The notes beneath the pieces are model-generated. The model did no database searches. It was not told the DNA's origin and worked only from the letters and a program-made list of their open reading frames with translations. Below are positions 40,425 to 48,737 of a DNA stretch of 64,000 bases, piece by piece. Both the position numbers and the translations under genes were made by a program. Position 1 is the stretch's first letter; each line of letters opens with the position of its first letter. This stretch comes from a virus. The stretch lies in IMG/VR virus record IMGVR_UViG_3300025030_000876, positions 1-64,000 of that record; one strand, 5' to 3'.

Positions 40425-41070
40425 ATGCACAGTAGATAATTGTAAAAATTATTCCTATGCTCTTGGGTATTGTAAACGCCACTGGAGGCAATTCCATATT
40501 TATGGTAAAATCTTACCTGCAGCAAAACGTGATCCTAATGAAATTAAGTCAGATGGAGATATTGCCTATATATTTTTATACAACTATAAGGGTATAAAAA
40601 TAGCAGAAGCAATAATTGACAACTCCGATGTGGATTTAATTAAAAATATAAAATGGTCTTGTGATAGCAAAAATTATGTGCGTAATGACAGGCTGGGGAG
40701 TCTACACCGTTATTTGCTAAAGCCAGCAAGAGGAGAAAAAGTAGATCATATAAATTGTTGTCCACTAGATAATAGAAGAAGCAATTTAAGAATTTGTACC
40801 ACTAAGGAAAATTCATGGAACCAAAGAGGAAGAAGTATAAGTGGATACAAAGGCGTATACAAAAATGGAGATGTGTTTCAAGTATCAATATGTAAAGATG
40901 GAAAAGTATACAATTTAGGAAGATTCAAATGTAAGAAAGCCGCGGCATACGCATACAACCAAGCAGCTATTAAGTATTTCGGTGAATTTGCGTTACTGAA
41001 TGTTATTGAGTACAACCAAGAGGCTAGTTATGTTAAATTTGAGCGCGTCACAAATAACGACCTTTTATGA
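40417..41070 (+). CDS. HNH homing endonuclease with AP2 domain
   Basis: 217 residues. An N-terminal Cys/His zinc segment (CTVDNCKNYSYALGYCKRHW) leads to an HNH core (KVDHINCCPLDNRRSNLRIC) and a C-terminal AP2 DNA-binding domain (YKGVYKNGDVFQVSICKDGK; AAYAYNQAAIKYFGEFALLN). The architecture is the same as the gene at 51765. It overlaps the RecB-like nuclease start by 41 bp and may have inserted there by homing. Confidence 0.85.
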   Translation: MGECTVDNCKNYSYALGYCKRHWRQFHIYGKILPAAKRDPNEIKSDGDIAYIFLYNYKGIKIAEAIIDNSDVDLIKNIKWSCDSKNYVRNDRLGSLHRYLLKPARGEKVDHINCCPLDNRRSNLRICTTKENSWNQRGRSISGYKGVYKNGDVFQVSICKDGKVYNLGRFKCKKAAAYAYNQAAIKYFGEFALLNVIEYNQEASYVKFERVTNNDLL

Positions 41071-41851
41071 ATGCAATAGGCGTTGGTATTATACCTATAT
41101 CAACCGTAAAACAAAAAACTCTACAGGTGCAATGGACAAAGGTTCTTGTTTTCACTTTTGTCACGAACTGCATTACAAGGACAAAATAGGTCTACGGGAA
41201 ATCCCGGAAGCAATTAAAGAAAGAAAACCAGAGTATGAATCTGTAATGCCCGAAGTATTCCCAGCGTTTATCCGCTACACCGGGGACCAAGGTGGTTATG
41301 AAATCATTGAACTTAATGGTGAACCTGCTATCGAAGTAAACTTCCAACTCCAGATTGCAGACGACATCACTATCCGAGGGATGATTGACAGAATTCAACA
41401 ACAAGGGGTTAGGAAGTACATAACCGACCTCAAAGTAACAAGCAGTTATCTCAATGACAACTTCTTCAGTAAATTTGAAATGTCTATCCAGGCAATGCTT
41501 TATTCCCTTGTTGGGAGAGAATACTTTGATAGACTAGATGGATTCCTGATTGACGCAGTACAAATTGGCAAAAAGTACGATAACAAGATTCAGTTCTTTC
41601 CTTTGCTCCCGACCATTGAGCAATTTGTTAGTGAGCTTCACAGGATTGGCAAAAGCATTATTGCTAACCTTGATAACAAAGATTTCTTCATCCACAATTA
41701 CTCCAGTTGCATCAACCGCTACGGCCACCGTTGTAACTTCTTTGAAGTCTGCCGCGCTAAGAATGAAATGCAAGAAGTTATACTTAATAGCTCTGAGTTC
41801 GTAGATTACAAAAGCCCTTATGACAAACCAAAGGAGATTGAAGATGTTTAG
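41030..41851 (+). CDS. PD-(D/E)XK nuclease, RecB/Cas4-like
   Basis: 273 residues from ATG 41030. Hallmarks: N-terminal QITTFYECNRRWYYTYI with Cys, GMIDRIQ (acidic), DLKVTS (Asp-x-Lys) and QAMLYSL (motif IV). Three C-terminal Cys (SCINRYGHRCNFFEVC) with the N-terminal Cys probably hold an Fe-S cluster, as in Cas4 and AddB. A 5'-3' or end-processing exonuclease acting with the recombination ATPase at 42752 is likely. Confidence 0.82.
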   Translation: MLNLSASQITTFYECNRRWYYTYINRKTKNSTGAMDKGSCFHFCHELHYKDKIGLREIPEAIKERKPEYESVMPEVFPAFIRYTGDQGGYEIIELNGEPAIEVNFQLQIADDITIRGMIDRIQQQGVRKYITDLKVTSSYLNDNFFSKFEMSIQAMLYSLVGREYFDRLDGFLIDAVQIGKKYDNKIQFFPLLPTIEQFVSELHRIGKSIIANLDNKDFFIHNYSSCINRYGHRCNFFEVCRAKNEMQEVILNSSEFVDYKSPYDKPKEIEDV

Positions 41852-42017
41852 TCATGTGTTTATGTTCGACCTAGGGCAAGAGGTTTACCACAAGGCTTCT
41901 GGAATGGTAGGGGTTATTGAAAGTTGTGCGGCTAAGCTAGATGCTAATTGGTACGATATTACTGGCTTTGCTGCATGGGTTATTGAGAGTGACTTGGAGC
42001 CCACCAATGAATCCTAA
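41844..42017 (+). CDS. Small early protein
   Basis: 57 residues from ATG 41844 (AAGGAGATTGAAG). Pattern VYHKASGMVGVIESCAAKLD...AAWVIESDLEP resembles small KOW/SH3-like barrels. Overlaps both neighbours by about 10 bp. Function unknown. Confidence 0.58.
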   Translation: MFSHVFMFDLGQEVYHKASGMVGVIESCAAKLDANWYDITGFAAWVIESDLEPTNES

Positions 42018-42180
42018 ACCAAAACCTTTGTTTGAAGTAAACTCAATGGTAAAATGCCCAATCGGGCTTAGTATCGTTAACTTTATTCTTGCCAACGACG
42101 AAGGGTATCTATACCACACAGACTGCGGTTGGTGGCATGAAGAGGAACTTAGGAGCCTTAGCGATGCTAATGCAAATTAA
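42007..42180 (+). CDS. Small early protein
   Basis: 57 residues from ATG 42007 (TTGGAGCCCACCA upstream); an upstream extension lies in another gene. Contains MVKCPIGL and HTDCGWW. Similar in style to the previous gene (a short barrel-like protein). Unknown. Confidence 0.55.
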   Translation: MNPKPKPLFEVNSMVKCPIGLSIVNFILANDEGYLYHTDCGWWHEEELRSLSDANAN

Positions 42181-42346
42181 ACGCCTAACCGAAACCAAAA
42201 CCTGTGGAAGCTCCCGGTTGATTCTGGAGTTAGTTGACCCTCACTTGGCTCCTGAGTTTAGCCCGAAGCACTCGCTAAAACCAGGGAATGTAATCCGAGT
42301 AGAAGTTATTTCCCACGAGGAAGCTTATGAAATTCGAGATAACTGA
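42164..42346 (+). CDS. Small early protein
   Basis: 60 residues from ATG 42164 (AGGAG eight bases upstream): MLMQIKRLTETKTCGSSRLI... Overlaps its neighbours by about 17-20 bp. No family recognised. Confidence 0.55.
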   Translation: MLMQIKRLTETKTCGSSRLILELVDPHLAPEFSPKHSLKPGNVIRVEVISHEEAYEIRDN

Positions 42347-42581
42347 AAACCAAGGTCTTGCTCTCCGAGAACTCCAAGAAGAAGAATCAGCAGCTTCGCT
42401 AACTCTCAAAGTAGCAATGTCACACCACAGTTCTTTAATGCGTCAGATTGCTACAACTACTGAACTCGTCTGGAGCGAGATAGTAGACACCCATGAACTC
42501 GACATCACAACCCACGACTATCAACTTATCGAAGAAGCTGGGAAGTTCTTTGTAATTTCCTCTAAACCGGAGAAAGCATAA
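42327..42581 (+). CDS. Small helical protein
   Basis: 84 residues (MKFEITENQGLALRELQEEE...), helical with a short C-terminal strand. RBS GAGGAAGCTT. Its stop overlaps the next ATG. Unknown. Confidence 0.55.
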   Translation: MKFEITENQGLALRELQEEESAASLTLKVAMSHHSSLMRQIATTTELVWSEIVDTHELDITTHDYQLIEEAGKFFVISSKPEKA

Positions 42582-42751
42582 TGAACATCAACAAAAACCT
42601 CGCTGATGCTATCTTTTGGCTTTGTGTTACTATCTCTGTCGGCTTTATGAGTGCTTGCACTGTTCGTATTGTCGAAGCCGACCTTGCCAGAGAGCATCCG
42701 GTGATTGTTACTAACCCAACTAAAGTCCTTTGGTCTAAGGAGGTGAAGTAA
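42581..42751 (+). CDS. Small membrane or secreted protein
   Basis: 56 residues with one hydrophobic segment containing FWLCVTISVGFMSACT; LMSAC-like GFMSAC could even serve as a lipobox. RBS CCGGAGAAAGCATA. Ends with the SD (AAGGAGG) of the Sak4-like gene. Confidence 0.55.
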   Translation: MNINKNLADAIFWLCVTISVGFMSACTVRIVEADLAREHPVIVTNPTKVLWSKEVK

Positions 42752-43498
42752 GTGGCACAAACAGAAAACATGGAGACGAAAGCACTAAGGGTTTTGATTT
42801 ACGGTCCGGCGGGCACTAAGAAAACAACCCTTGCAGGAACATTCCCTAACCCGCATTTCGTTGACCTTGATGGCGGGATGATGGTTCTTAAAGGCAAGAA
42901 AGGAGTTAATTACGTAACCATCAATGGACGCCCAACTACCGACCCAGACTTTATCTCACTTGTCGGGCAGAAGTTCTCTAACCAAGACGCATTTACCAAA
43001 GCCCAAGAATTGATTGAGAAATGGGCTAATAAACTAACCAAAGAAGAAACCCTTGTCATCGACAGCCTTAGTTTTCTTAGCAATTATACTATGGATTATG
43101 TCCTCACAACTGCGAAGGTAAAACAAGCTAGGATTCAGGATTTTGGGGCAGCTAGAGCTTTGATTGAAGCAACCCTGGAAGCTACTAAAGGCTGTGAGTG
43201 CAACGTGGTTATGATCGCTCATGAGACCTTTGAAAAGGATGACGAGCAAGGATATATGAGCTTCATGCCCAACACAGTAACCAAGAACCTTGCCACACAA
43301 ATCCCGAATTACTTTGACGAAGTTTGGCGCAGTTTCGCCGAACAAGGGAAAGGAGAAGCTAGGGGAAAAACTATCTTCGGTATCGACACAGTGCCAACTA
43401 GACGTACTGTGGGCAAATCCAGAATCAATCTTCCTGCAAGGATTGAGGAACCAACTTACGAACTCATTATGAAGCTCAAAGGTACTGGAGATAAATAA
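42752..43498 (+). CDS. Sak4-like recombination ATPase (AAA_24)
   Basis: 248 residues from GTG 42752. Walker A GPAGTKKTT (18-26), a Walker B-type strand LVIDSLSFLS (about 99-108), and a RecA-like core with VVMIAHETFEK. This matches phage AAA_24/Sak4 proteins, RecA-core ATPases that promote single-strand annealing with a phage SSB. Here the nuclease (41030) and SSB (44086) flank it, making a complete recombination set. Overlaps the next gene start by 1 bp. Confidence 0.82.
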   Translation: MAQTENMETKALRVLIYGPAGTKKTTLAGTFPNPHFVDLDGGMMVLKGKKGVNYVTINGRPTTDPDFISLVGQKFSNQDAFTKAQELIEKWANKLTKEETLVIDSLSFLSNYTMDYVLTTAKVKQARIQDFGAARALIEATLEATKGCECNVVMIAHETFEKDDEQGYMSFMPNTVTKNLATQIPNYFDEVWRSFAEQGKGEARGKTIFGIDTVPTRRTVGKSRINLPARIEEPTYELIMKLKGTGDK

Positions 43499-43632
43499 TG
43501 CCAAAGTACGAACCTCATTCTCCAGTGAAATTAAAACGGCTTTCATGGCTTGTGTGTCGTTACTGCGGATTGGTTTATCTAAGAAATGAACTTACCAAAC
43601 AAGCAATAAAGAAAGGCCATGAGGTAGACTAA
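43498..43632 (+). CDS. Tiny Cys-containing protein
   Basis: 44 residues (MPKYEPHSPVKLKRLSWLVC...) with CRYC, basic. Start and stop codons overlap neighbours (TAATG at both ends), a clear operon link. Unknown. Confidence 0.55.
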   Translation: MPKYEPHSPVKLKRLSWLVCRYCGLVYLRNELTKQAIKKGHEVD

Positions 43633-43796
43633 TGCTCTGGGCGCAATCAATCGTAGTAATCTTCATACTCCTTGGACTTTGGGAGGCTTTAAAATCCACT
43701 CCCAAAAACGTAGTCTACTGGTTTCTGCTGGTTGCACTATTGTATTTCGCAGGAACGTTTAACCAACTTGTCCCGTATGTTACGGGATTGTTCTAA
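43632..43796 (+). CDS. Tiny two-helix membrane protein
   Basis: 54 residues with two membrane segments (SIVVIFILLGLWEAL and VVYWFLLVALLYFAGTF). Start overlaps the previous stop. Could be an envelope or holin-type accessory; unknown. Confidence 0.6.
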   Translation: MLWAQSIVVIFILLGLWEALKSTPKNVVYWFLLVALLYFAGTFNQLVPYVTGLF

Positions 43797-43806
43797 AGGA
43801 GTTAAA

Positions 43807-43995
43807 ATGTCATACTCACTGATCGCACCATGTTATGATTGTACCAAGAAAGATAAATGCAACGACAGGCATTTTATTCAAGGTGGAATTAATGGTATCC
43901 ACGATGTGTGGCCCCAAGAAAAAGGACATCTAGGTTCTGGCATCGTTACAATTAGTTGCCAGAATTATATCCAAGTAACCTCAGGAGGTGCATAG
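43807..43995 (+). CDS. Small Cys-rich protein
   Basis: 62 residues from ATG 43807 (AAAGGAGTTAAA): CYDCTKKDKCNDR and a later Cys. This CxxC..C pattern is found in many small phage zinc proteins. Unknown. Confidence 0.6.
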   Translation: MSYSLIAPCYDCTKKDKCNDRHFIQGGINGIHDVWPQEKGHLGSGIVTISCQNYIQVTSGGA

Positions 43996-44085
43996 ACGAA
44001 ATCAATACTACATTATGTTATTGGCAAAAGCGAACAAGACATAACCTCTTACCTAATTACACTCAACGAAAAAGGAGCAAAACAA

Positions 44086-44463
44086 ATGGCCGTAATTTCT
44101 CTCCCCAAATCCCTGAACGATGTTGTTGTCAACGATTTCTCTGCTGTTCCGCCCGCAACCTATGAACTCGAAATCGTCAAAGTAAAACATCAGGTTTCCC
44201 AAGCTGGCAATCCCATGCTGGTTGTCCAGTACAAAATCATCAATGATGATGAATATACCGGTAAGATGGTTTTTGAGAATGTTTCCCTTGTGCCCGAAGC
44301 ACTCTTTACCCTTAAAGCTATCTCGATGGCTACTGGTTTGGAGATTGATTCCGATTTCGACACCGATGACCTTATCGGGGAAGTTGTTACTGCGGTTCTT
44401 GACGTTGAAACTTACAATGGCAAGGATAAGAATGTGATCAAAAGATATGAATTCAAAGAGTAA
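44086..44463 (+). CDS. Single-stranded DNA-binding protein (DUF669-like)
   Basis: 125 residues, acidic. The DUF669-type pattern is visible: PPATYELEIVKVKHQVSQAG, MLVVQYKIINDDEYTGKMVF, LIGEVVTAVLDVETYNGKDK, with an acidic-aromatic C-terminus (NVIKRYEFKE). Such OB-fold proteins are the phage SSB partners of Sak4. It has a strong RBS (AAAAAGGAGCAAAACAA), codon use suited to high expression, and is followed by two terminator-like structures. Confidence 0.75.
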   Translation: MAVISLPKSLNDVVVNDFSAVPPATYELEIVKVKHQVSQAGNPMLVVQYKIINDDEYTGKMVFENVSLVPEALFTLKAISMATGLEIDSDFDTDDLIGEVVTAVLDVETYNGKDKNVIKRYEFKE

Positions 44464-44488
44464 TTTGTAGTTCTTGCCCTCACCGGAG

Positions 44489-44510
44489 GCTAGGGCGTAA
44501 AATCCCTAGC
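44489..44510 (+). terminator. Hairpin after the SSB gene
   Basis: GCTAGGG (44489-44495)/CCCTAGC (44504-44510) with an 8-base loop, followed by TTCTATT. Intrinsic terminator or attenuator. Confidence 0.6.
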
Positions 44511-44536
44511 TTCTATTGAGTATAAGAGTTGCAATC

Positions 44537-44619
44537 GCCGGGGCAACTAGTAAAATAGTTCCCTTCCTCCTGCTGTTTGCTAGTGGGTTTCCTCCCTCCT
44601 AGCCCAGCCCCGGCTATTT
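44537..44619 (+). terminator. Branched terminator-like structure
   Basis: Outer 8-bp stem GCCGGGGC (44537-44544)/GCCCCGGC (44607-44614) followed by TATTTTT. An inner hairpin AACTA/TAGTT lies at the 5' side. The stem plus T tract supports termination or strong attenuation ahead of the next operon. Confidence 0.6.
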
Positions 44620-44635
44620 TTACCAAAGGATTTTT

Positions 44636-44848
44636 ATGTTATCTATCCGAAGATTATCTGATAAAGCTTACGGGATTAACACTTACGAACTTAGGATAAA
44701 CTCCCAATTAATTTGCACATTTAACCACCGTTATGAAGATGGATTGGCTGCGTGTTTGTTGCGGGCGTCTGAAGCAGTAACTAAAGCCAGGCAAGCTGAG
44801 TTAGAAGTATTCCTCCAACACCTTTGCGAAAGGACTAAAGATGTTTAA
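44636..44848 (+). CDS. Small early protein
   Basis: 70 residues (MLSIRRLSDKAYGINTYELR...FLQHLCERTKDV), helical C-terminus. RBS AAAGGA. First gene after the 44.5-kb terminators. Unknown. Confidence 0.58.
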   Translation: MLSIRRLSDKAYGINTYELRINSQLICTFNHRYEDGLAACLLRASEAVTKARQAELEVFLQHLCERTKDV

Positions 44849-44960
44849 GTTTGTAGATGTCATGCGTGTTATCATCCTCCCCGGCGAAATCACTCCCGAA
44901 CGCGAAGCAGTAATCAAGATGTTCATTTCTTACGACGAGAGGAAAGGGAAGAAGAAATGA
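44841..44960 (+). CDS. Tiny early protein
   Basis: 39 residues (MFKFVDVMRVIILPGEITPE...) from ATG 44841 (GAAAGGACTAAAG). Overlaps the genes on either side by 4-8 bp (ATGA at its end). Unknown. Confidence 0.5.
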   Translation: MFKFVDVMRVIILPGEITPEREAVIKMFISYDERKGKKK

Positions 44961-45514
44961 CGACACATGAAACCTATCTGGCGTTGTTGCGGACATATAG
45001 TTCTTTTGATAATCGCGGTGCAGTGATGGTTGTAACAGAAGATAACACAATCTCAGTAATCAGCAGTCATTACCACAACCCTTATCCTTTTGACCTTGAA
45101 CAAGACCTTATCCCTACTGCAATCGCAACCGCTGCAAAATGGTCTGGGAAATGCAAAAATGCAACGCTCTACACCACCGAATACCCTATCCGGCAAGAAT
45201 CCAAGATGATTATTGCTTCCGGGATTTCAATGGTAGTCTTGGATCACAAAAGAATCCCTGCTGTTGTTGATGGGCTTGATTTGCTTTATCGCGCTGAAAT
45301 TCCTGTTATTCGGTTTGTTGATGGCAAACTTGAAACTTACATGCGTTGTATTAAATGCAGCAATCCTAACTTCTACCAAGGCCACGTATACTATTGCCAA
45401 GATTGTTTCTCCAACAAAGGCCCGTTTTGTATCTTTGGTAGCGATTGTTCATCTGCCGGTCAGTGCCAAGATTACACGAATTTTATTTCTATGACTAGAA
45501 GGGAGACTTGCTGA
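44957..45514 (+). CDS. Cytidine/dCMP deaminase-like protein lacking zinc motif, with zinc ribbon
   Basis: 185 residues. The central part resembles the deaminase core (CKNATLYTTEYP... MIIASGISMVVLD; compare ATLYVTxxPCxxC and GIxxVVY), but HxE and PCxxC, which hold the catalytic zinc, are absent. The C-terminus adds Cys pairs (CIKCSNP, CQDCFSN, CIFGSDC) of a ribbon. It may be a regulatory or inactive paralogue, or the similarity may be superficial. Confidence 0.45.
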   Translation: MTTHETYLALLRTYSSFDNRGAVMVVTEDNTISVISSHYHNPYPFDLEQDLIPTAIATAAKWSGKCKNATLYTTEYPIRQESKMIIASGISMVVLDHKRIPAVVDGLDLLYRAEIPVIRFVDGKLETYMRCIKCSNPNFYQGHVYYCQDCFSNKGPFCIFGSDCSSAGQCQDYTNFISMTRRETC

Positions 45515-45705
45515 TGTTTATTGACAGGCCTAAAACTATATTTGTCTGTGGCTTATGCGGCAGTACTAACATTGGTAGGCCAATGAATAATGATCGAGTA
45601 GATATCGAATGTATGGATTGTGGTCATCGCAAAATGAAATCTGTTGATGGCAGTGGTATTGCTGATTGGCATTTTATCAATAAGCCAAGAAGAGTGGAGT
45701 TTTGA
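45514..45705 (+). CDS. Zinc-ribbon protein
   Basis: 63 residues from ATG 45514 (GGGAG eight bases upstream). CGLCGSTNIG and CMDCGHRKM form a canonical four-Cys ribbon. Start overlaps the previous stop. Function unknown. Confidence 0.6.
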   Translation: MFIDRPKTIFVCGLCGSTNIGRPMNNDRVDIECMDCGHRKMKSVDGSGIADWHFINKPRRVEF

Positions 45706-45706
45706 T

Positions 45707-45991
45707 ATGAAACAAGCACCGATTCAGATGTATAAAGTTGTTGATAAGATGACTCACTTTCGTAACGAGCAGATGCTAGACGCAGTAGAGGCTCTTGAAG
45801 GTAAACCTGTCAGTCGTAGCGAAGTAATGGAATTTGGTAAACTCTATGCTTATGACAACGATGAGCTTCATTTTGTGTGGAAGGGCAAGCTTGCTATTAT
45901 CTTTCTGCCACCTAGCATTGATGATTTGTCAATGCTGAATATGGAAGCTATTTTAGTTTATGCCGATGATAAAGTGGTGAAGCCAGTTTAG
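45707..45991 (+). CDS. Early protein of unknown function
   Basis: 94 residues from ATG 45707 (GTGGAGTTTTGAT). Compact alpha/beta (LAIIFLPPSIDDLSMLNMEA; VYADDKVVKPV). No motif recognised. Confidence 0.55.
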   Translation: MKQAPIQMYKVVDKMTHFRNEQMLDAVEALEGKPVSRSEVMEFGKLYAYDNDELHFVWKGKLAIIFLPPSIDDLSMLNMEAILVYADDKVVKPV

Positions 45992-46007
45992 GGAGGATAA
46001 GATTAAT

Positions 46008-46463
46008 ATGAATATGAATTCCGCGTATATAACCAAGCACCAAGGAATAATTACAAGGCTCTGCTACAGTCGTGCTTTGCCACCTAACATTGCTATTCAA
46101 AGCAATATTGAAACCTATATTGAACCTGTATTGGAAGAAATGATATACAAACTATCTGTATATCTAGCTGCGAAACAACACAAGAAAACAGATACAAAAA
46201 CTATAGAAGAAGTAATAGATATCATAAAAATTCCTTCCTCTTGGTGGCAGCATTTTAAACGGGAATACGCACCTGAATGGTTCACAAATAGATGGCCGGT
46301 TAAAGTCTACGAACATCCTTTGAGAGTGTTACGTAAAACCACAACCATCACAGAGATAACAAATATATGCCCACATACTTTGGTAGATAAAGAACGAACT
46401 CATTTTGAGTTTTTGTTATTTAGCAAAGATAGTGAATATCCAGGGGTTAGGAGGCCTAAGTGA
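46008..46463 (+). CDS. Early protein of unknown function
   Basis: 151 residues, rich in Lys/Ile/Trp with SSWWQHFKREYAPEWFTNRW in the middle; this Trp-rich segment followed by HPLRVLRKTTTIT resembles proteins seen upstream of other phage metabolic genes. RBS GGGAGGATAAG. Overlaps the glycosyltransferase start by 4 bp, so it is coupled to it. Function unknown. Confidence 0.58.
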   Translation: MNMNSAYITKHQGIITRLCYSRALPPNIAIQSNIETYIEPVLEEMIYKLSVYLAAKQHKKTDTKTIEEVIDIIKIPSSWWQHFKREYAPEWFTNRWPVKVYEHPLRVLRKTTTITEITNICPHTLVDKERTHFEFLLFSKDSEYPGVRRPK

Positions 46464-48496
46464 AAATCTCTTGTTGTATGATAGTTAAGGATGAAGAAAA
46501 GAATATCAAACGTGCGTTAACTTCTATTTCAGGTAAGGTGGATGAAATCATTGTTATTGACACAGGAAGCACAGATAAGACAACGAGAGAAATTATTGCT
46601 TTTATGAAACATTATGGCCGCGAAAATATCATTGTCAATGATTTTGTTTGGATTGATGACTTTGCAGCGGCAAGGAATTACTCCAAGCGGTTTGCAACTG
46701 GCGATTTCATCTTCTTCATGGACGCAGATGAAGAGTTTATTGGTGAAATGCCAGAACTAACCAAACAAGCATTCTACACCATAACCATACAAAACCATAC
46801 AGACGCCGGAGTTCCTATGACTTCTGTCCCTGTGCGCTTCGCGCCTAACATTCCAGAAGTATCTTTCAAAGGCAGAGTTCATGAGCAGTTTGCATCAACA
46901 ATCCCGCTTGAAGTAATATCTATCAATGATTGTTACTTGAATCATTATGGATATCTTGGAGAAGCTAGAGAAGCCAAAGACAAACGCACTCGCAACGTAA
47001 CCTTGCTCGAAGCCGAACTTACTGAGAATCCAACTCCGGATTTGTGTTATTACCTTGGCCAGGAATACTACGGCCTCGGTAAATTCCAAGAAGCTCTGGA
47101 ACTCTCAGACAAAGGAATTGCATTAATCTCTGAAGATAAATCCTACGCTGCAACTTTGTATAACCTCCAGGTTGTTTGTCTCATTGAACTTGGTTGCAGA
47201 AGTGAACTCACTGCTTTTGCTGACCACTACGCTGATGAATACGAACACCCTGAAACCTATCTCGCTCTTGCTTCTTACTTTGCTTCTGTAGCCGACGAAG
47301 GCAGAATGCTTCGGTGTGCATTCAACTGCCTCAAGTTCCACAACGCTGGAGTTCTACCAGTTCGCTACGCAGAATCCTCCATCAAACTCATGCCTTACAA
47401 AATCCTCGGAGAATACTATGAATCCAGAGACAAGTTGCTATCACTGTATTTCTACGAGTATCTGCTGGGGGCAGGATGCACCGAAGTCGAACTCTATACA
47501 AAACTCCATTCCCTCCTCCCAAAAACCTACCGAACAACCCCTAAGTGGGAATACTACGCAACAAAATGTTACGAGCTGACGAATCATCCTGGGTACTTCA
47601 AGAGCATTGCAAATGCTTACCTTAACACCACTGACTCGGAAAAACACGAAGAAGCCATGAAGATGATTGACCAAGTAGCGAATCCTCTTGAGAGAATCCA
47701 GATTAGGGACAATTTGGAATCTAATGGCAAGCAACATCTTGCAGTTATGCTTACTAGGCCAATGCAATATACTATACCAACTCTGGCCTCAACAAAAGCT
47801 TCTATTAGCATTATCATCCCAACAATGCTAAAAGCCTCAGCAGATTATTTTGAGTATAACTTGAAACTCCTTGAAGAATGCCCTTTGGTAGATGAAGTTA
47901 TCATCATCAACAACAGTAATGAAATATTCCCATACTATTGCTCTAAAGCAATCATTTATGAGCTTGGTAAAAACATCGGAGTAAACCCAGCTTGGAATCT
48001 TGGGATGCAAGGAGCAAAGGGTGATTATTATCTGCTACTAAATGATGACTGTTTAATCAACGAGCAAGTTCTTTGGGATTGTGTTTCTGCCCATAAGTGG
48101 ATTGAAGACGCTGGAGTTATTGGATGTTTTACTAAGCACGAATCTCTTGAGCAATATATAAGTAAGACAGCACTATATACTCAGACCACTGCTATCGAAT
48201 ACAACTTTGAAGAACACAAAGCATTTTCTCTTGGGTGGTTTATTTTTGGAAAGACTTCTGATTGGGTTCCTATTCCAGAAGAACTTGTTTATTTTTATGG
48301 CGACGATTTCATACATCACAAACAACTTGTAGCGGGAAGAACGAATCTGGTTATCACTTCTAATTACATTTCACACGCTGTTAGCACGACTGTAAACGCG
48401 CTTGATTTGTACCGCAAAGGCTTATTGCAATCAGAAGGAACTATCTACCAAAGAATCCTGGAGGAAGAGAATGGTAATTTTATTCACAGTGCTTAA
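46460..48496 (+). CDS. Two-domain glycosyltransferase with TPR-like middle
   Basis: 678 residues from GTG 46460. The N-terminal GT2 (GT-A) domain starts with MKISCCMIVKDEEKNIKRAL, has IDTGSTDKT (about 34-42) and the metal-binding DAD at 88-90 (FFMDADEE). A helical repeat region follows (about 185-420; LCYYLGQEYYGLGKFQEALE is TPR-like). A second GT2-like domain starts near 447 (ISIIIPTM) with LLLNDDC near 525. It could glycosylate phage DNA, a virion protein or host surface sugars. The adjacent methyltransferase suggests a sugar modification path. Confidence 0.8.
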   Translation: MKISCCMIVKDEEKNIKRALTSISGKVDEIIVIDTGSTDKTTREIIAFMKHYGRENIIVNDFVWIDDFAAARNYSKRFATGDFIFFMDADEEFIGEMPELTKQAFYTITIQNHTDAGVPMTSVPVRFAPNIPEVSFKGRVHEQFASTIPLEVISINDCYLNHYGYLGEAREAKDKRTRNVTLLEAELTENPTPDLCYYLGQEYYGLGKFQEALELSDKGIALISEDKSYAATLYNLQVVCLIELGCRSELTAFADHYADEYEHPETYLALASYFASVADEGRMLRCAFNCLKFHNAGVLPVRYAESSIKLMPYKILGEYYESRDKLLSLYFYEYLLGAGCTEVELYTKLHSLLPKTYRTTPKWEYYATKCYELTNHPGYFKSIANAYLNTTDSEKHEEAMKMIDQVANPLERIQIRDNLESNGKQHLAVMLTRPMQYTIPTLASTKASISIIIPTMLKASADYFEYNLKLLEECPLVDEVIIINNSNEIFPYYCSKAIIYELGKNIGVNPAWNLGMQGAKGDYYLLLNDDCLINEQVLWDCVSAHKWIEDAGVIGCFTKHESLEQYISKTALYTQTTAIEYNFEEHKAFSLGWFIFGKTSDWVPIPEELVYFYGDDFIHHKQLVAGRTNLVITSNYISHAVSTTVNALDLYRKGLLQSEGTIYQRILEEENGNFIHSA

Positions 48497-48737
48497 GTCT
48501 GCTTTATTAGTTTTTGGTATTATTATAGCAGCCACTTTTCTTCACATGGGTATGGTGATAAGTTGCATGTCTCCAAACGATTATAGAGATTTGCAGAAAG
48601 CGTCCAGAACAACTGCGGGTTGGCTTAACTTTTGGGACAACTATAGAGGACGTATAACGCCAACGGTTAAGACTATAATTTTTGTATTGTACGCTGGCCT
48701 CGTTGCATTTAGTATAATCCAATGGAGTGCAAAATGA
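48471..48737 (+). CDS. Two-helix membrane protein
   Basis: 88 residues from ATG 48471 (TGGAGGAAGAGA), overlapping the glycosyltransferase by 26 bp. Membrane helices: MVILFTVLKSALLVFGIIIA and TIIFVLYAGLVAFSIIQW. Position between glycosyltransferase and methyltransferase suggests a membrane partner, but no motif proves it. Confidence 0.6.
   Translation: MVILFTVLKSALLVFGIIIAATFLHMGMVISCMSPNDYRDLQKASRTTAGWLNFWDNYRGRITPTVKTIIFVLYAGLVAFSIIQWSAK

Noticed and set aside
48722-48733. Earlier start for the methyltransferase
   Set aside because: The upstream ATG gives only four extra residues and overlaps the SD used by ATG 48734.
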